From contig NZ_JACCFQ010000001.1 of the NCBI RefSeq assembly GCF_013410215.1, positions 2,480,001-2,544,000 of the forward strand: DNA of 64,000 nucleotides. Reading direction: 5' to 3'. The first letter of the stretch is position 1. The number at the start of each line of letters is the position of its first letter. Source of the stretch: Nesterenkonia sandarakina. Its GTDB lineage: Bacteria > Actinomycetota > Actinomycetes > Actinomycetales > Micrococcaceae. This document shows, piece by piece, positions 1-9,516 of the stretch. Below the pieces are notes generated by a model that was not told where the DNA came from, searched no databases, and worked only from the letters and a program-made list of their open reading frames with translations. A program made the position numbers and the translations under genes.

Positions 1-376
1 CCAGGACCGAGGCGAAGATCAGCGCCTCCCGTGGACTGAGCTCCCCCGTCACCAACGGACGCTTCTTGGTCCGGTTCATCAGCTTGTCCATATCGCGATC
101 GATATAGCAGTTGAAGGCACCGGCGGAACCAGCCGCCATGGCACCGCCGACCAGTGTGGCCAGGGCCAGCCAGAAGTCCGGAACTCCCTGCTGAGCGAAG
201 AACATCGTGGGCAGGGTGGTGACCAGCAGCAGCTCGATGACGCGCGGTTTGGTCAGCGACCAGTAGGCGGCCACCTTGCGTCGCCACTGCGGCTGCTCGT
301 CCGCCGCGCCTTGGGCAGCAGAGGCTGCTCGGGCTGCAGAATCGCCGGTTCGGGCGACAGAAGTCTGTTGGGTCAC
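1..376 (-). CDS. ctaB: Protoheme IX farnesyltransferase (haem O synthase), N-terminal part
   Basis: Only the first 125 codons lie in the window; the gene runs off the left edge. The enzyme is an integral membrane prenyltransferase that farnesylates haem b to haem o for cytochrome oxidase. The translation shows a polar N-terminus, a first hydrophobic segment ([15 protein letters not shown]) after the family-typical [10 protein letters not shown], a second one rich in Ala/Gly, and the Asp-rich prenyl-diphosphate motif [15 protein letters not shown] followed by [12 protein letters not shown], all characteristic of CtaB. The GTG start at 376 is the first usable start; the Shine-Dalgarno sequence is weak (gagctgag). 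A TACACT box about 45 nt upstream on the same strand could be a -10 element, but no good -35 is visible. Confidence 0.93.
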   Translation of the reverse strand, partial: MTQQTSVARTGDSAARAASAAQGAADEQPQWRRKVAAYWSLTKPRVIELLLVTTLPTMFFAQQGVPDFWLALATLVGGAMAAGSAGAFNCYIDRDMDKLMNRTKKRPLVTGELSPREALIFASVL

Positions 377-474
377 GTCTCAGCTCACATGGGGTCGAGG
401 TGCACTCGTCGTCGTCGTTCAGTGTACCGGTCGGACCAAGGCACATGAGGGCGAACCGGCCTCTTCGACGATTT

Positions 475-495
475 ATTTCTACACCAGGTAGAAAT
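475..495. other. Small perfect inverted repeat between parE and ctaB
   Basis: Arms atttctac (475-482) and gtagaaat (488-495) pair perfectly around a 5-nt loop. It lies in the 196-nt gap between the end of parE and the start of ctaB, both leftward. There is no T-tract after it on the minus strand, so it could be a weak terminator for parE, an operator for ctaB, or chance. Confidence 0.3.
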
Positions 496-572
496 CACTG
501 CGGTGTGTGAACGGGCCGGCGCAGCTCTCGCAGCGCGCCAGGCCGCTCAGCCCTGGCGGGGCTCACCTGCAC

Positions 573-2654
573 TCAGGCGTCGATGCGGTCGCGATCCAGC
601 GCCTGCGAGCCTTCGATGATGAAGTCCTTGCGCGGGGCGACCACGGACCCCATCAGCAGGTCGAACACGCGTTCAGCGGCCTCCGCGTCCTGTACCCGGA
701 TTCGGCGCAGCGCGCGGTGCTGCGGGTCCATGGTGGTCTCCGAGAGCTGGTCTGCGTCCATCTCACCGAGGCCCTTATAGCGCTGGATCGGCTCTTTATA
801 GTTCAACCCGTCCTGCTCGAGGCGGGCCAGCAGCTGATTCAGCTCGGCCTCCGAGTAGGTGTACTTGACCTCGTTGGCCTTCCGGCCCGGGTGGATCACC
901 TCGACCCGGTGCAGCGGCGGCACAGCGGCGAAGACACGACCAGCCTCGATCATGGGGCGCATGTAGCGGAAGAACAGCGTGAGCAGCAGGGTCCGGATAT
1001 GGGCGCCGTCGACGTCGGCGTCGGTCATCAGCACCACCTTGCCGTAGCGGGCGGCCTCCAGGTCGAAGGATCGCCCCGAACCGGCCCCGATCACCTGGAG
1101 CAGCGCGGCGCACTCGGTGTTTGAGAGCATGTCCGCCACCGAGGCCTTCTGGACGTTGAGGATCTTGCCGCGGATGGGCAGCAGCGCCTGGAAGTCGGAG
1201 GAGCGGGCGAGCTTCGCGGTGCCCAGCGCCGAGTCCCCCTCCACGATGAACAGCTCGGTCTCGGCCACGCCCTTGGATCGGCACTCCACCAGTTTGGCGG
1301 GCATCGAGGAGGTCTCCAGGGCGTTCTTCCGGCGCTGGGTCTCTTTGTGCATGCGCGCCGAGATGCGGGACTTCATCTCGGCGACGACCTTTTCCAAGAC
1401 CGCGGTGGCCTGCTGCTTGTCACCGCGCTTGGTGGATCCCAGTCGGGTCTCGAGCTCCTTGCTGACCACCTTGGAGACGATCTGCCGTGCTGCCGGGGTG
1501 CCGAGGATCTCCTTGGTCTGCCCCTCGAACTGGGGTTCGGCGATGCGCACTGTGACCACTGCGGTGAGTCCGGCCAGCACATCATCCTTCTCAAGCTTGT
1601 CGCTGCCGGCCTTGAGCTTGCGGGCGTTGGACTCCACCGTCTTGCGCAGCGATTTCAGCAATGCCTGCTCGAAACCGGTCAGGTGGGTCCCGCCCTTGGG
1701 CGTGGCGATGATGTTGACGAAGCTGCGCACAGTGGTCTCGTAGCCGATCCCCCAGCGCAGGGCGATGTCCACCTCACAGTCCCGCTCCACGTCTTCCATA
1801 TGGCTGCGGCCGTCAGCGGCGAGCACGGGGATCCGTTCGGTGAACTTCCCGTGACCCTGGATGCGCCAGATGTCGGTCACGGACGCGTCCGCGGAGAGGT
1901 GTTCAGCAAACTCGCTGATACCGCCGTCGTACTGGAAGACCTCTTCCACGGGCTCGGCACCGCGCTCGTCGCGCACCGTGATGCGCAGCCCCGGAACCAG
2001 GAAAGCGGTCTGCCGAGCCCGATTGGCGATCTCGACATCGTTGAAGACCGCATCGGAGGTGAAGATCTGCCGGTCGGACCAGTAGCGGATCGTCGTGCCG
2101 GTGACGCCACGCTTGGCCTTGGCGATCACGTCCAACGGGGAACCATCCACGGCGGGGGTGAACTCTGCGTCCGGGTCGGGCCGGGATCCGGAGAAGACGC
2201 CGGGCTCACCGCGTCGGAAGGAGAGCTGGTGGACCTTGCCGCCTCGGGTCACCTGTGCGTCCAGGCGTGCCGAGAGCGCATTGACCACTGAGGCGCCCAC
2301 TCCGTGGAGACCGCCCACGGCGTTATAGGAGCCGCCTCCGAACTTGCCGCCGGCGTGGAGCTTGGTGAAGACCACCTCCAGACCGGAGAGGCCGGTGCGA
2401 GGCTCGATGTCTACCGGGATCCCGCGGCCGTCATCGCTGACCTCGACCGAGTCATCCGGGTGCAGGGTGATGCTGATGGTGGAGGCGTGGCCGGCAAGCG
2501 CCTCGTCCACCGAGTTGTCGATGATCTCCCACAGACAGTGCATGAGCCCACGCGAATCCGTGGAGCCGATGTACATCCCAGGACGCTTGCGGACGGCTTC
2601 GAGACCTTCGAGCACCGAGAGATGCCTCGCGTCGTACTCCGAGCGTTTCGCCAC
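573..2654 (-). CDS. parE: DNA topoisomerase IV subunit B (type IIA topoisomerase ATPase subunit)
   Basis: This is the ATPase/TOPRIM subunit of a type IIA topoisomerase, 693 residues. GHKL ATPase motifs are in order: EIIDNSVDEALAG (about 43-55), DDGRGIPVD, and GGLHGVGASVVNALS. The TOPRIM domain has VEGDSALGTAKLARSSDF, MTDADVDGAHIRTLL, and then YKGLGEMDADQLSETTMDP. EGDSALGTAK, rather than the EGDSAGGSAK usual in GyrB, and the position beside the principal sigma factor match actinobacterial ParE, so topoisomerase IV is preferred over gyrase. The reading frame stays open upstream to 2924, but the GTG at 2654 has an ideal aggagg seven bases before it and gives the usual N-terminus. It is divergent from the small gene at 2887. 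Confidence 0.93.
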   Translation of the reverse strand: MAKRSEYDARHLSVLEGLEAVRKRPGMYIGSTDSRGLMHCLWEIIDNSVDEALAGHASTISITLHPDDSVEVSDDGRGIPVDIEPRTGLSGLEVVFTKLHAGGKFGGGSYNAVGGLHGVGASVVNALSARLDAQVTRGGKVHQLSFRRGEPGVFSGSRPDPDAEFTPAVDGSPLDVIAKAKRGVTGTTIRYWSDRQIFTSDAVFNDVEIANRARQTAFLVPGLRITVRDERGAEPVEEVFQYDGGISEFAEHLSADASVTDIWRIQGHGKFTERIPVLAADGRSHMEDVERDCEVDIALRWGIGYETTVRSFVNIIATPKGGTHLTGFEQALLKSLRKTVESNARKLKAGSDKLEKDDVLAGLTAVVTVRIAEPQFEGQTKEILGTPAARQIVSKVVSKELETRLGSTKRGDKQQATAVLEKVVAEMKSRISARMHKETQRRKNALETSSMPAKLVECRSKGVAETELFIVEGDSALGTAKLARSSDFQALLPIRGKILNVQKASVADMLSNTECAALLQVIGAGSGRSFDLEAARYGKVVLMTDADVDGAHIRTLLLTLFFRYMRPMIEAGRVFAAVPPLHRVEVIHPGRKANEVKYTYSEAELNQLLARLEQDGLNYKEPIQRYKGLGEMDADQLSETTMDPQHRALRRIRVQDAEAAERVFDLLMGSVVAPRKDFIIEGSQALDRDRIDA

Positions 2655-2886
2655 GCAGTGTCCTCCTGTGCTGGTGATGGGATCACAGCCATCGTAGTGT
2701 CGGGCGGCGCCGGAGCCCCGCAGAAGCGCCGAAGCCGGTACGCGCACAGCGAAAGCACAGCGGTTTCGTGCTGCAAGTGCGAATGAAACCGCTCGGTTCA
2801 TGGTTCTATGGAACACCAAGAGATCCTGAGTCGGGACGACCCGGCCTCCGGAGCTCTGGAGCATTGACCTTGAGGAGGCGAAGAGC

Positions 2887-3108
2887 ATGACCGGCACAAC
2901 TGGCACCCTGGACAACCAGCCCACTACCCTGACTGCCCTTGACCGTTGCGACCGCTGTGGAGCACAGGCCTATGTGCGGGCCGCGCTGTCATCCGGCGCC
3001 GGCGTTCTGCTCTTCTGCAATCATCACGCTCGGGCGGTCGAGGACTCCCTGCGACCGAAGACCATCGAGTGGATCGACGAGTCAGATCGCCTCGCGACCG
3101 CCAAGTAG
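2887..3108 (+). CDS. Small zinc-finger-like protein (DUF7455 type)
   Basis: A 73-residue protein with CDRCGA near residues 20-25 and a CNHHAR motif near residue 50, a likely four-ligand metal site. A similar small protein is commonly found between parE and sigA in Actinobacteria and is annotated as DUF7455; its function is unknown. The ATG start has a strong SD (gaggaggcg) nine bases upstream. It is divergent from parE (232-nt gap) and convergent with sigA, ending just before a strong bidirectional terminator. The name rests on length, motif and neighbourhood. Confidence 0.85.
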   Translation: MTGTTGTLDNQPTTLTALDRCDRCGAQAYVRAALSSGAGVLLFCNHHARAVEDSLRPKTIEWIDESDRLATAK

Positions 3109-3137
3109 GGCGGAGCACACAGAGCAGCTGAACGTAC

Positions 3138-3183
3138 AGAGAAAGGGTGCGGACCGGAGTCATCCGGTCCGCACCCTTTCTCT
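3138..3183. terminator. Bidirectional terminator between the zinc-finger gene and sigA
   Basis: A perfect 21-bp stem (3138-3158 with 3163-3183) closes on a 4-nt loop (gtca). The outer stem is A/T-rich (agagaaag / ctttctct) and ends in ctcttt on the plus strand, giving a short T-tract. It lies between two convergent genes and should work in both directions. Confidence 0.92.
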
Positions 3184-3239
3184 TTGCCCGGTGCCCCCGT
3201 CTCACGGATGGACGCACCGGGCGTGGGTCGATCGCAGGC

Positions 3240-4637
3240 TCAGTCGAGGTAGTCGCGCAGCACCTGGGAACGACTCGGGTGGCGCAGCTTCGACATGGTC
3301 TTGGACTCGATCTGGCGGATCCGCTCACGCGTGACGCCATAGACCTTCCCGATCTCGTCGAGGGTCTTGGGCTGACCGTCGGTGAGACCGAATCGCATAG
3401 CCACCACCCCGGCCTCGCGCTCGGCAAGGGTGTCCAGGACCGAATGCAGCTGTTCCTGAAGCAGCGTGAAGCTCACCGCATCTGAGGGGACGACGGCCTC
3501 GGAGTCCTCGATCAGGTCCCCGAACTCAGAATCGCCGTCTTCACCCAGCGGGGTGTGCAGCGAAATCGGTTCACGGCCGTACTTCTGGACCTCGACGACC
3601 TTCTCCGGGGTCATGTCCAGTTCCTGCGCCAGCTCCTCCGGGGTGGGCTCGCGGCCCAGGTCCTGAAGCATCTGACGCTGCACGCGGGCAAGCTTGTTGA
3701 TGACCTCCACCATGTGCACCGGGATGCGGATGGTGCGCGCCTGGTCCGCCATGGCGCGGGTGATCGCCTGACGGATCCACCAGGTTGCGTAGGTGGAGAA
3801 CTTGAAGCCCTTTGTGTAGTCGAACTTCTCCACGGCGCGGATCAGACCGAGGTTGCCCTCCTGGATCAGGTCCAGGAAGAGCATGCCGCGTCCGGTGTAC
3901 CGCTTGGCCAGGGAGACGACCAGACGAAGGTTGGCCTCGAGCAGGTGGTTCTTCGCGCGCTTGCCATCCGCGACGACGAGCTCCAGGTCGCGGCGCAGTC
4001 GCCGGTCGGTGATCTTCTCTTTGGCCAGCTTGTGCTCGGCGAAGAGTCCGGCCTCGATGCGCAGCGCGAGGTCGACCTCCTGCTCCGCGTTGAGCAGCGC
4101 GACCTTGCCGATCTGCTTCAGGTAGTCCTTCACCGGGTCGGCGGTCGCACCGGCCGAGACCACCTGGATCGCCGGGGCGTCGTCCTCATCGGCGTTGGAG
4201 ATCACGAAGCCGCGGCCCTTGGACTCTTCCTCGTCGCCGTCCTTGGACTTCACCGACTCTTCGGTGATGGCCTCCGGGTCTTCTCCGTCGGCCACAGCCT
4301 TCGCCACGGCCTTCTCCAGGGCGGCGGTGGGTGCCGCGGTCTCCTCGGCGTCGACCTCGGCGAGCACCTCGTCAACGGGATCAGCGGCCTTCTTGCGGCC
4401 ACCGGTCTTCTTCGCCGGTGCCTTGGCGGTGGCTGCCGCAGGAGCCGCCTTGGCCGCCGCAGTCTTCGCAGCCGGGGCCTTCTTTGCAGGCGCCTTGGCG
4501 GAGGTGGAGCTCTTCTTCGCGGCGGTGGACTTCGCGGCGGTGCTGCGCGCTGCAGTGCTCTTCTTGGCGGGCGTCTTCTTCTCAGCCTCTGCAGCGGCCG
4601 CGTTCTCTTCGGTGGACTTGGACGCAGTAGTGGGCAC
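3240..4637 (-). CDS. sigA: Principal RNA polymerase sigma factor (RpoD/SigA, HrdB type)
   Basis: A 465-residue primary sigma-70 factor. Residues 1 to about 130 are a lysine/alanine-rich extension (repeated PAKK and AAK blocks) followed by an acidic stretch. Region 1.2 starts at [16 protein letters not shown]. Region 2 has the invariant [20 protein letters not shown]. Region 3 follows, and region 4 ends in the helix-turn-helix [20 protein letters not shown]. The GTG start at 4637 has a ggaagg SD. The 217-nt upstream gap contains two TTGACA-like boxes reading leftward (plus-strand tgtcaa at 4705 and 4744), but I cannot pair either with a convincing -10. Convergent with the gene at 2887 and preceded on the same strand by the DUF4192 gene. 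Confidence 0.97.
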   Translation of the reverse strand: MPTTASKSTEENAAAAEAEKKTPAKKSTAARSTAAKSTAAKKSSTSAKAPAKKAPAAKTAAAKAAPAAATAKAPAKKTGGRKKAADPVDEVLAEVDAEETAAPTAALEKAVAKAVADGEDPEAITEESVKSKDGDEEESKGRGFVISNADEDDAPAIQVVSAGATADPVKDYLKQIGKVALLNAEQEVDLALRIEAGLFAEHKLAKEKITDRRLRRDLELVVADGKRAKNHLLEANLRLVVSLAKRYTGRGMLFLDLIQEGNLGLIRAVEKFDYTKGFKFSTYATWWIRQAITRAMADQARTIRIPVHMVEVINKLARVQRQMLQDLGREPTPEELAQELDMTPEKVVEVQKYGREPISLHTPLGEDGDSEFGDLIEDSEAVVPSDAVSFTLLQEQLHSVLDTLAEREAGVVAMRFGLTDGQPKTLDEIGKVYGVTRERIRQIESKTMSKLRHPSRSQVLRDYLD

Positions 4638-4854
4638 GGTGACCTTCCGACTTAGACATGTGATGCAGATGCGATGAACTTGCCGGTCAACACACCTATG
4701 ACCCTGTCAAGGCCATTGTGGAAATCGCACTCGCCTGAGGAGCTGTCAAAGGCTCCCCGGACGGGCACGATCCCGCAGATGGTTGCAGGGTCTTAATACT
4801 TGACAACATAGCGTGTTCCGCGCGCATTCCCAATCTGAGAGTTTTTTCCACCAG

Positions 4855-6288
4855 CTATTCCAGACGCTGCTCCGGGCGCGAACCCCTCGATCCCCGACCC
4901 CAGGACCAGCTGTGCTGCTTGACCCGTGCCCAGCGAGACACCCCCTTGAGTCGCATCAGCTCCTCGATGAGTCGGCTGAACTCGTTGTGCGGGAATTCCT
5001 CCAGACAACGGTCGATGAATGAACCCGACGCCGTCCCGCGACCCCTGGCCCATTCCACCCAGGCCATGAGTGCAAGTAGGTTCTCCCGTTCCTCCTCCCG
5101 GGCATATGGGACCAGCTCACGGAGCACCGTCTCCAGTGCGTCCACCCGGTCCCAGTCTGGACGGCTGGACGTCTCGCCGAGGAATGATCCCGCGTAGTCG
5201 CGCAGTCTCGGATCTTCGGCCGAACCACGCTCGGGGTCAGGCTGGGCCTGCTCCAGCCCCAGGAGCGCATGGTCCAAGCCCAGAGCAGCCAGCGGAATCA
5301 AGAGGTCGCGACCGAACGAGGTACGCAGCTGCCCGAGCAGCCTGTTGAACCACGCGGCCCGGGCTCGCGGATCCTCGGGCGCCGCGGAGACAGCACCGGC
5401 TGGCCCCTGCACCTGCACCTGCCCCTGCGCCTCTCCTTGCGCCTGCCCCGGCACCTCGGAGAGGTCGCCGGGGGCCTCCCGCAGGCCGGTGTTCTGCGCC
5501 GCGGCGACCTGGCATCGCAGAGCCAGATCCCAGCTCTCCAGGAGCCGCCGACCGTGGAAGGAACCACTGGACCCCTCCCGATCGGCGCGCAGCTCCCTCA
5601 GCAGCGCAGCCATCGCAGGATCCGCCCGGGGCGCACCGTCCAGGAATCTATGGGCTGTCTTCCCCAGGGGCCATGCCTCGGGCCCGGACCCTGCATCAGC
5701 CGGTGAGGCCAGCAGTGGGATCCTGAGATCGGCGACCCGTCGACCCGGCAGCGAGCAGCACTGGGGATCGGGGCAGCGGGGATCACGAATATGCCCGCCC
5801 GCGAGGAACCAGACCTGCACGATTCGGACGCAATACTCGGATTCCAGCATCAGTCGCAGCGCATCCAGGCACGCCCGCCAGGTGCGATCCTGCTCTGGGG
5901 AGGGATCGACCTCCCCGATCAGCACCACCAGGGCCGCCTCGGGCGCCGGCGCCGAGCCCTCTCCGGCGAGACAGTCTGCGATCAGTCTGGCCGAGCTGAC
6001 CGGCTCCCGCAGGGCGGGCGCAAGGTCGATGCGCATGTGTCCACCCGTGGCGCCATCGAGCAGCCCCACGACGACCAGCGAGTCACGCGGCGGGCTCGAG
6101 AAGGTATGTCTGAGCAGTGCCAGACAGTCACCGGGGTCCTGGATCTCAAGCGGACCGCGGCTGGGCATCGCTGGTTCGAGAAACACCGGATCCGTCGATG
6201 CTGGTTTCCCAGGCGCCGGCTCGATGCGCCGGCCTCGGCCCTGCTGCAGGGGATCACGCTGATGCGGGGAGTCGGTGTGTGCGTCCAT
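4855..6288 (-). CDS. DUF4192 domain-containing protein
   Basis: A 477-residue protein of unknown function. The N-terminal half matches the actinobacterial DUF4192 family: IQDPGDCLALLRHTF, then RDSLVVVGLLDG, then an (I/V)R-D-x-xCxDPxCC segment (IRDPRCPDPQCCSLPGRR) with three cysteines that could bind metal. The C-terminal half is helical and has a Gln/Gly-rich low-complexity linker (QGEAQGQVQVQ). The start is uncertain: the ATG at 6288 has no clear SD, and an ATG at 6168, just before the domain, is an alternative that would remove 40 unconserved, proline-rich residues. It lies upstream of sigA on the same strand. Confidence 0.8.
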   Translation of the reverse strand: MDAHTDSPHQRDPLQQGRGRRIEPAPGKPASTDPVFLEPAMPSRGPLEIQDPGDCLALLRHTFSSPPRDSLVVVGLLDGATGGHMRIDLAPALREPVSSARLIADCLAGEGSAPAPEAALVVLIGEVDPSPEQDRTWRACLDALRLMLESEYCVRIVQVWFLAGGHIRDPRCPDPQCCSLPGRRVADLRIPLLASPADAGSGPEAWPLGKTAHRFLDGAPRADPAMAALLRELRADREGSSGSFHGRRLLESWDLALRCQVAAAQNTGLREAPGDLSEVPGQAQGEAQGQVQVQGPAGAVSAAPEDPRARAAWFNRLLGQLRTSFGRDLLIPLAALGLDHALLGLEQAQPDPERGSAEDPRLRDYAGSFLGETSSRPDWDRVDALETVLRELVPYAREEERENLLALMAWVEWARGRGTASGSFIDRCLEEFPHNEFSRLIEELMRLKGVSRWARVKQHSWSWGRGSRGSRPEQRLE

Positions 6289-6412
6289 GCATCCAGGGTC
6301 CGGGGATCACCCGTGCCGCGGATCTTCAGGGCTCCGACTGTGCAGAAGCTCCGCCGGGCCCCCGTTCAGGCTGCCCCCTGGGGAAGACCCGCCCCGGTGT
6401 AGCACCGCTGGC

Positions 6413-7585
6413 TCACTCAGGACGGTCGGGGTCCTCGGCCGGCGCCTGGTCGGGGTCCCCGGCCTGGGCCTGGTCCGGCTGCTCGCCCTGTGTCTCGGGG
6501 GCCGCTCCCCCGGCGCCTGCCGCCGGATCTCCGCTGCCGGGATCCTCGGAGTCAGATCCGGCGCGCGCGGCCTCGGCGTCGGCTGCGGGATCGTGGTGGC
6601 GCAGGTAGGCCTCCACGGCCGCACCGAGCTCCTCGGCGTCCGGGACGGCGTCGTCGTCTTTGACCAGCAGAGAACGCTGCTGCGGGGTGGCGTACTCGTC
6701 GAAGTTGCGCTCCAGGCGCTCGACCATGCCTTGGATCTCGGTGTTCTGCGCCACCTGCCGGGAGATATCCTGCTCCACCATGCGGGAGGCCTCGCGCAGC
6801 TCATCGGTGGGCAGCATCAGTTCCAGTGCGGCCCCGGCGTACTCCAGCGCGGCCACAGCCACATGCGGGAAGCGGCCGCCCGCGAGGTAGTGCGGGACGT
6901 GCAAGGTGTAGCCCACCACGTCCCGCTCGGCCTCGGTGATCCGCAGCTCCAGGAACTGGCTCAGTCCGGCCTCGATCTGGGCACTGGGGCCCCAGGTGGA
7001 GATGCCCTCGATCAGGTCCTCTCGATTGCCGTGGGCAGTCACGCCGATCGGGCGGGTGTGCGGGGTCGGCAGTCCCAGGGCATCCACCAGCACCACGAGC
7101 TTCACGTCGAGCCGATCCACCAGCTGCAGCACCGCCGAGGAGACCCGATCCCACTGGTAGTCGGGCTCATCCCCGGTCAGGAGGAGGAACGGCCGGCCCA
7201 ACGCGTCCCGGACCTCGTAGAGCTCAAGGGAGGGTGCGTCGAAGTTGCTGAACCGATTGTCGGTGAACGTGATCTGCGGACGCCGAGACCGGTAGTCGAA
7301 GAGTTCATCCACATCGAAGCTGGCGAGCCTGCGGTGCGGCAGCGCCCCGAGCAGAGACTCGGAGAGCTGCTCGCTGAGGCTGCCGGCATCGGTGTGCCCC
7401 GACCAGGAGACCAACAGGCTCAGCTGCTCGGCAGGCGCCTGGTCTCCGCGCAGCACCAGGGCGCCGCCTTCGGCGCTCACGCTGGACTCATGTCCGTCCT
7501 GGGCACCGAGATTGCGGGCAGCATCCGACTCTTCGCTTCCCTCGGCTGCGGGGTGGACATGCAGCAGATCCAGGGGGTCCTTCAC
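6413..7585 (-). CDS. PAC2 family protein (proteasome assembly chaperone-like)
   Basis: A protein of about 390 residues of the PAC2 fold family, common in Actinobacteria and related in sequence to eukaryotic proteasome assembly chaperone 2; its bacterial role is not settled. Diagnostic segments are FDVDELFDYRSRRPQITF, then LLTGDEPDYQWDRV, then DALGLPTPHTRPIGVTAHG, and HVPHYLAGG later. The C-terminus is an acidic, Pro/Ala/Glu-rich tail with PDQAPAEDPDRPE-type repetition. The frame extends upstream to 7699, but the residues there are not family-like; the GTG at 7585 follows an agagga SD and is preferred. Divergent from pepA (199-nt gap). Confidence 0.85.
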   Translation of the reverse strand: MKDPLDLLHVHPAAEGSEESDAARNLGAQDGHESSVSAEGGALVLRGDQAPAEQLSLLVSWSGHTDAGSLSEQLSESLLGALPHRRLASFDVDELFDYRSRRPQITFTDNRFSNFDAPSLELYEVRDALGRPFLLLTGDEPDYQWDRVSSAVLQLVDRLDVKLVVLVDALGLPTPHTRPIGVTAHGNREDLIEGISTWGPSAQIEAGLSQFLELRITEAERDVVGYTLHVPHYLAGGRFPHVAVAALEYAGAALELMLPTDELREASRMVEQDISRQVAQNTEIQGMVERLERNFDEYATPQQRSLLVKDDDAVPDAEELGAAVEAYLRHHDPAADAEAARAGSDSEDPGSGDPAAGAGGAAPETQGEQPDQAQAGDPDQAPAEDPDRPE

Positions 7586-7784
7586 CTGAGGGGTCCTCTT
7601 TCCGATATGGGGGAGCCGAACTGCACCGGGGCTACGGGGCGCCCTGGACAGCTCGGCAAGTCGTCTATACAACAGGATGCCACCTGCGGGCATTCCCACG
7701 CGGATTGTGGTTAGGATCGATTATCAAGAACAACCAAGACGACATACCCCGATTCCACCACCCGCGGAATCAGACAGGACCACT

Positions 7785-9374
7785 GTGATCCACGATTTCC
7801 AGCCCAGCCTCACCGCCGTCTCCACCTCTGTCGAGAAGACCGACACCGACGCACTGGTGCTCGGTGTCGCCAAGGGACCCCAGGGCCCCATCCTGTTGCC
7901 CAACCCGCTCGCCGACGACGCCGCCAAGGGCGTGGCCGACTCGCTGAAGGCACTGGGCGCCACCGGCGCCGCAGATCAGCTGCTGCGGCTGCCCGGCATC
8001 GACGGGTTCAAGTCGGAGACCCTGGTGCTCATCGGCGTGGGGCCGCTGACCGGAGAGCCCACCGGCGGGGTCACCCTGGAGGCGCTGCGTCGCGCCGCCG
8101 GTTCAGCGATCCGGCAGCTCGGCAGCATCGATTCCGTGGCCCTGGCCCTGCCTTCGGCCACCGTGGAGCAGGTCGGAGCCATCGCTGAGGGTGCCGCGAT
8201 CGGCGCCTACTCGTTCAACCACTTCCGCAGCTCCGAGGAGGCCCGCTCGGCCACCCCGGTCAGCAGCATCCTGGTGCTCACCGAGCTGAAGGAGAAGCAG
8301 ACGCGTCCGGTGATCGACCGGGCCGCCGTCGTCGGCTCTGCGGTCCGCGCCACACGGGATCTGGTGAACACTCCTCCCAGCCACCTCTACCCGGAGAGCT
8401 TCGCCGAGATCGCTGCCGAACTGGCAGACCGGACCAAGGCCCCGGCGCAGCAGGGCGGCACCGCCCGGGCAGGGAAGCTGAAGATCAAGGTCTGGGGTGA
8501 GAAGGAGCTGGCGCGCGACGGCTTCGGCGGCATCCTGGGTGTAGGCGGCGGATCCTCCCGCAAGCCCCGTCTGGTCCGGATGGAACACTCCCCCGCCAAG
8601 CCGGTGGCACACATCGCCCTGGTCGGGAAGGGCATCACGTTCGACTCCGGCGGGCTCTCGCTCAAGCCCGCCGCGGCGATGACCACGATGAAGCTGGACA
8701 TGGGCGGTGCCGCGACCGTGGCCGCCGTCGTCCGGGCAGCCGCGGACCTGAACCTGCCGGTGAAGGTGACCGGCTGGCTCTGCCTCGCGGAGAACATGCC
8801 CTCAGACACCGCGCAGCGCCCCGAGGACGTGATCACCATCCACGGCGGGAAGACCGTGGAGGTGCTCAACACCGACGCCGAGGGCCGACTGGTCCTGGCC
8901 GACGGGATCGTCGCCGCCTCAGCCGAGCAGCCCGATGCGATCATCGATGTCGCCACGCTCACCGGCGCGCAGATGATCGCGCTGGGTGTGCGCACCACCG
9001 GCGTGATGGGCAACGAAGACCTGCGCGAGGCCCTGATGATGGCCTCCCAGGAGTCCGGCGAGAGCCTGTGGCCGATGCCGATCCCCGAGGAGGCCCGCTC
9101 CGGGTTCGACTCCGAGGTGGCTGACCTCACCAACCTGGGTGATCGCTTCGGCGGCATGATGAACGCGGCAGCCTTCCTGCGTGAGTTCGTCGGAGACCGC
9201 TCCGGCGCCAGCGCCGAGCCGCTGGATCCCGAGAGCAGCCGGATCCCCTGGGCCCACCTGGACATCGCCGGCCCGGCGTTCAACGAGAAGGGCGCCTACG
9301 GATACACCCCGAAATCGGGCACCGGCGTGATGGTGCGCACACTGATCAGCTACCTCGAAGGCCTGAGCCGCTGA
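7785..9374 (+). CDS. pepA: Leucyl aminopeptidase (M17, cytosolic)
   Basis: A 529-residue M17 metallo-exopeptidase that removes N-terminal residues from peptides. The N-terminal domain is alanine-rich. The C-terminal catalytic domain has GKGITFDSGGLSLKP and the signature NTDAEGRLVLADG, giving the Lys, Asp and Glu ligands of the two-metal site and the catalytic Arg. The open frame begins at 7677, but that would overlap the divergent promoter region; the GTG at 7785, preceded by cagga, gives the normal family N-terminus (VIHDFQPSL). A large hairpin follows, so it is probably transcribed alone. Confidence 0.95.
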   Translation: MIHDFQPSLTAVSTSVEKTDTDALVLGVAKGPQGPILLPNPLADDAAKGVADSLKALGATGAADQLLRLPGIDGFKSETLVLIGVGPLTGEPTGGVTLEALRRAAGSAIRQLGSIDSVALALPSATVEQVGAIAEGAAIGAYSFNHFRSSEEARSATPVSSILVLTELKEKQTRPVIDRAAVVGSAVRATRDLVNTPPSHLYPESFAEIAAELADRTKAPAQQGGTARAGKLKIKVWGEKELARDGFGGILGVGGGSSRKPRLVRMEHSPAKPVAHIALVGKGITFDSGGLSLKPAAAMTTMKLDMGGAATVAAVVRAAADLNLPVKVTGWLCLAENMPSDTAQRPEDVITIHGGKTVEVLNTDAEGRLVLADGIVAASAEQPDAIIDVATLTGAQMIALGVRTTGVMGNEDLREALMMASQESGESLWPMPIPEEARSGFDSEVADLTNLGDRFGGMMNAAAFLREFVGDRSGASAEPLDPESSRIPWAHLDIAGPAFNEKGAYGYTPKSGTGVMVRTLISYLEGLSR

Positions 9375-9424
9375 CCCAGTGGCTGATGCCTGCGCACAAG
9401 CGATAGGCTGATCGCAGAGAACAC

Positions 9425-9474
9425 CTGGAAGGGGGCCTCGGCGGACCCCGCGGTCCGTCGAGGAGCCCTTCCAG
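9425..9474. terminator. Long hairpin after pepA
   Basis: Arms of 23 nt (9425-9447 and 9452-9474) pair with three mismatches around the loop ccgc. It lies 50 nt after the pepA stop and 42 nt before lpd, so it probably ends the pepA transcript. There is no T-tract. Confidence 0.65.
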
Positions 9475-9516
9475 ACCGAACAAGGATCTTCACGTCTCAC
9501 TCGATGCAAGGGAGCA

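Noticed and set aside
573-2654. Annotation as gyrB
   Set aside because: The TOPRIM motif EGDSALGTAK and location next to sigA fit actinobacterial ParE; gyrB normally lies near the replication origin with dnaN and recF, none of which are here.
2655-2924. N-terminal extension of parE to 2924
   Set aside because: The extra 90 residues are not family-like, would overlap the divergent gene start, and the GTG at 2654 has an ideal SD.
7586-7699. Upstream extension of the PAC2-family gene
   Set aside because: The residues are not conserved in character and the GTG at 7585 has a suitable SD.
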